Shown here in pieces: positions 13,473 through 13,908 of a stretch of DNA of 13,908 nt. The DNA is taken from assembly GCA_047619485.1 (NCBI GenBank), contig JBLHKE010000118.1, positions 1-13,908 of the forward strand, read 5' to 3'. Position numbers and translations under genes: made by a program. The stretch is from JBLHKE01 sp047619485 (GTDB lineage Bacteria; Verrucomicrobiota; Verrucomicrobiia; Verrucomicrobiales; DEV007). Numbering within the stretch: the stretch's first letter is position 1; each line of letters opens with the position of its first letter. The notes under the pieces were generated by a model. The model was not told the origin of the DNA. It saw nothing but the letters and a program-made list of their open reading frames with translations, and did not search any database.

Positions 13473-13808
13473 CTACTTCGCTTCCTTGTCCTTCTTCTTG
13501 CCTTTGCCGTCGCCTTTTTTCTTCTTCGCTGGCTTGGCGGTGAACTCTTCCTTGCTGAGGCTGCCGTCGCCATCTTTGTCCTTGGCCTTGATCAGCTTCT
13601 CGGCGAGCTCGGGCTTCTTCTTCATGCGTGCCTTGAGTTCGTCGAGGGTGACTTTGCCATCGGAGTCAGCATCGGCTTTCGCGAAACGCTCTTCGGCGCT
13701 GTGCTTCTTCTTCTCTGGCTTCTTCTCTTTGTCGTCGTCAGCGAAGGCTGCGGTGGAGGCGAAGGCGGCTGCGATCGCGGAGAGGGTGAGGTATTTAAGC
13801 AGTTTCAT
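13473..13808 (-). CDS. Small secreted EF-hand calcium-binding protein
   Basis: The protein has 111 residues. The signal peptide covers residues 1-23 (KLLKYLTLSAIAAAF, ending A-F-A). Two canonical EF-hand loops follow. The first is D46-x-D48-x-D50-G-K-V-T-L-D-E57. The second is D77-x-D79-x-D81-G-S-L-S-K-E-E88. All calcium ligands are present in both, and the two loops are spaced as one EF-hand pair. The linker before the first loop and the C-terminal tail are extremely lysine-rich (PAKKKKGDGKGKKKDKEAK). The charge pattern suggests binding to anionic partners outside the cytoplasm, but no function can be assigned. The ATG gives a proper signal peptide and no Shine-Dalgarno sequence precedes it. 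The terminator at 13413-13446 follows. The last 100 nt of the window hold its leader, with no clear promoter. Confidence 0.88.
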   Translation of the reverse strand: MKLLKYLTLSAIAAAFASTAAFADDDKEKKPEKKKHSAEERFAKADADSDGKVTLDELKARMKKKPELAEKLIKAKDKDGDGSLSKEEFTAKPAKKKKGDGKGKKKDKEAK

Positions 13809-13908
13809 ATCGGTTGTCTTATTCTTAGTTGTTGATAGGGCTCTCCGGGATTGGTCGGCCTACATTAAAATGGCTACGTATGGCGAAAACTCACATGACA
13901 AAATTGAT

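Overview
The window is a stretch of bacterial chromosome from a moderately GC-rich, Gram-negative (two-membrane) organism. BamA shows the outer membrane. The secreted propeller protein opens with W-x-Q-W-R-G-P-N-R-D-G, a motif typical of the Planctomycetota/Verrucomicrobiota group, and the RuvB and GreA-like sequences fit Verrucomicrobiota. That placement is an inference from motifs, not from a phylogeny. Almost no start codon is preceded by a clear Shine-Dalgarno sequence. No rRNA, tRNA, CRISPR array, prophage or complete insertion sequence was found.

Layout. (1) Bases 1-340 are non-coding and hold a 165-nt fold-back repeat centred at base 181. (2) Bases 341-1436 hold a minus-strand unit of two tandem small heat-shock proteins with a candidate promoter and a strong intrinsic terminator. 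(3) Bases 1509-3879 hold bamA (minus strand) with its own terminator. (4) An AT-rich 464-nt divergent spacer leads to ruvB and an unrecognised four-helix membrane protein on the plus strand. (5) A gamma-glutamylcyclotransferase-like gene (minus) is divergent from recD2 (plus). (6) rpoZ-smpB is a minus-strand pair convergent with recD2. (7) gpmI and a PQQ-like propeller protein lie on the minus strand. (8) A free-standing GreA/GreB-like factor (plus) is divergent from the propeller gene. (9) A small secreted EF-hand protein (minus) ends at an intrinsic terminator.

Most genes are housekeeping: outer-membrane protein assembly (bamA), recombination and repair (ruvB, recD2), transcription (rpoZ, GreA-like), ribosome rescue (smpB) and glycolysis (gpmI). 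They form short units of one or two genes rather than one large operon. I see no obvious new multi-gene system.

The unusual signals are mostly non-coding. There is a symmetric fold-back element at 99-263, and one of its ends recurs alone at 8905-8926. A small CACGGAGT-type hairpin occurs three times, each time between convergent genes and a few bases past a stop codon. A PurR/LacI-like palindrome sits in front of gpmI. ruvB has an odd TTG start preceded by an 11-codon frame.
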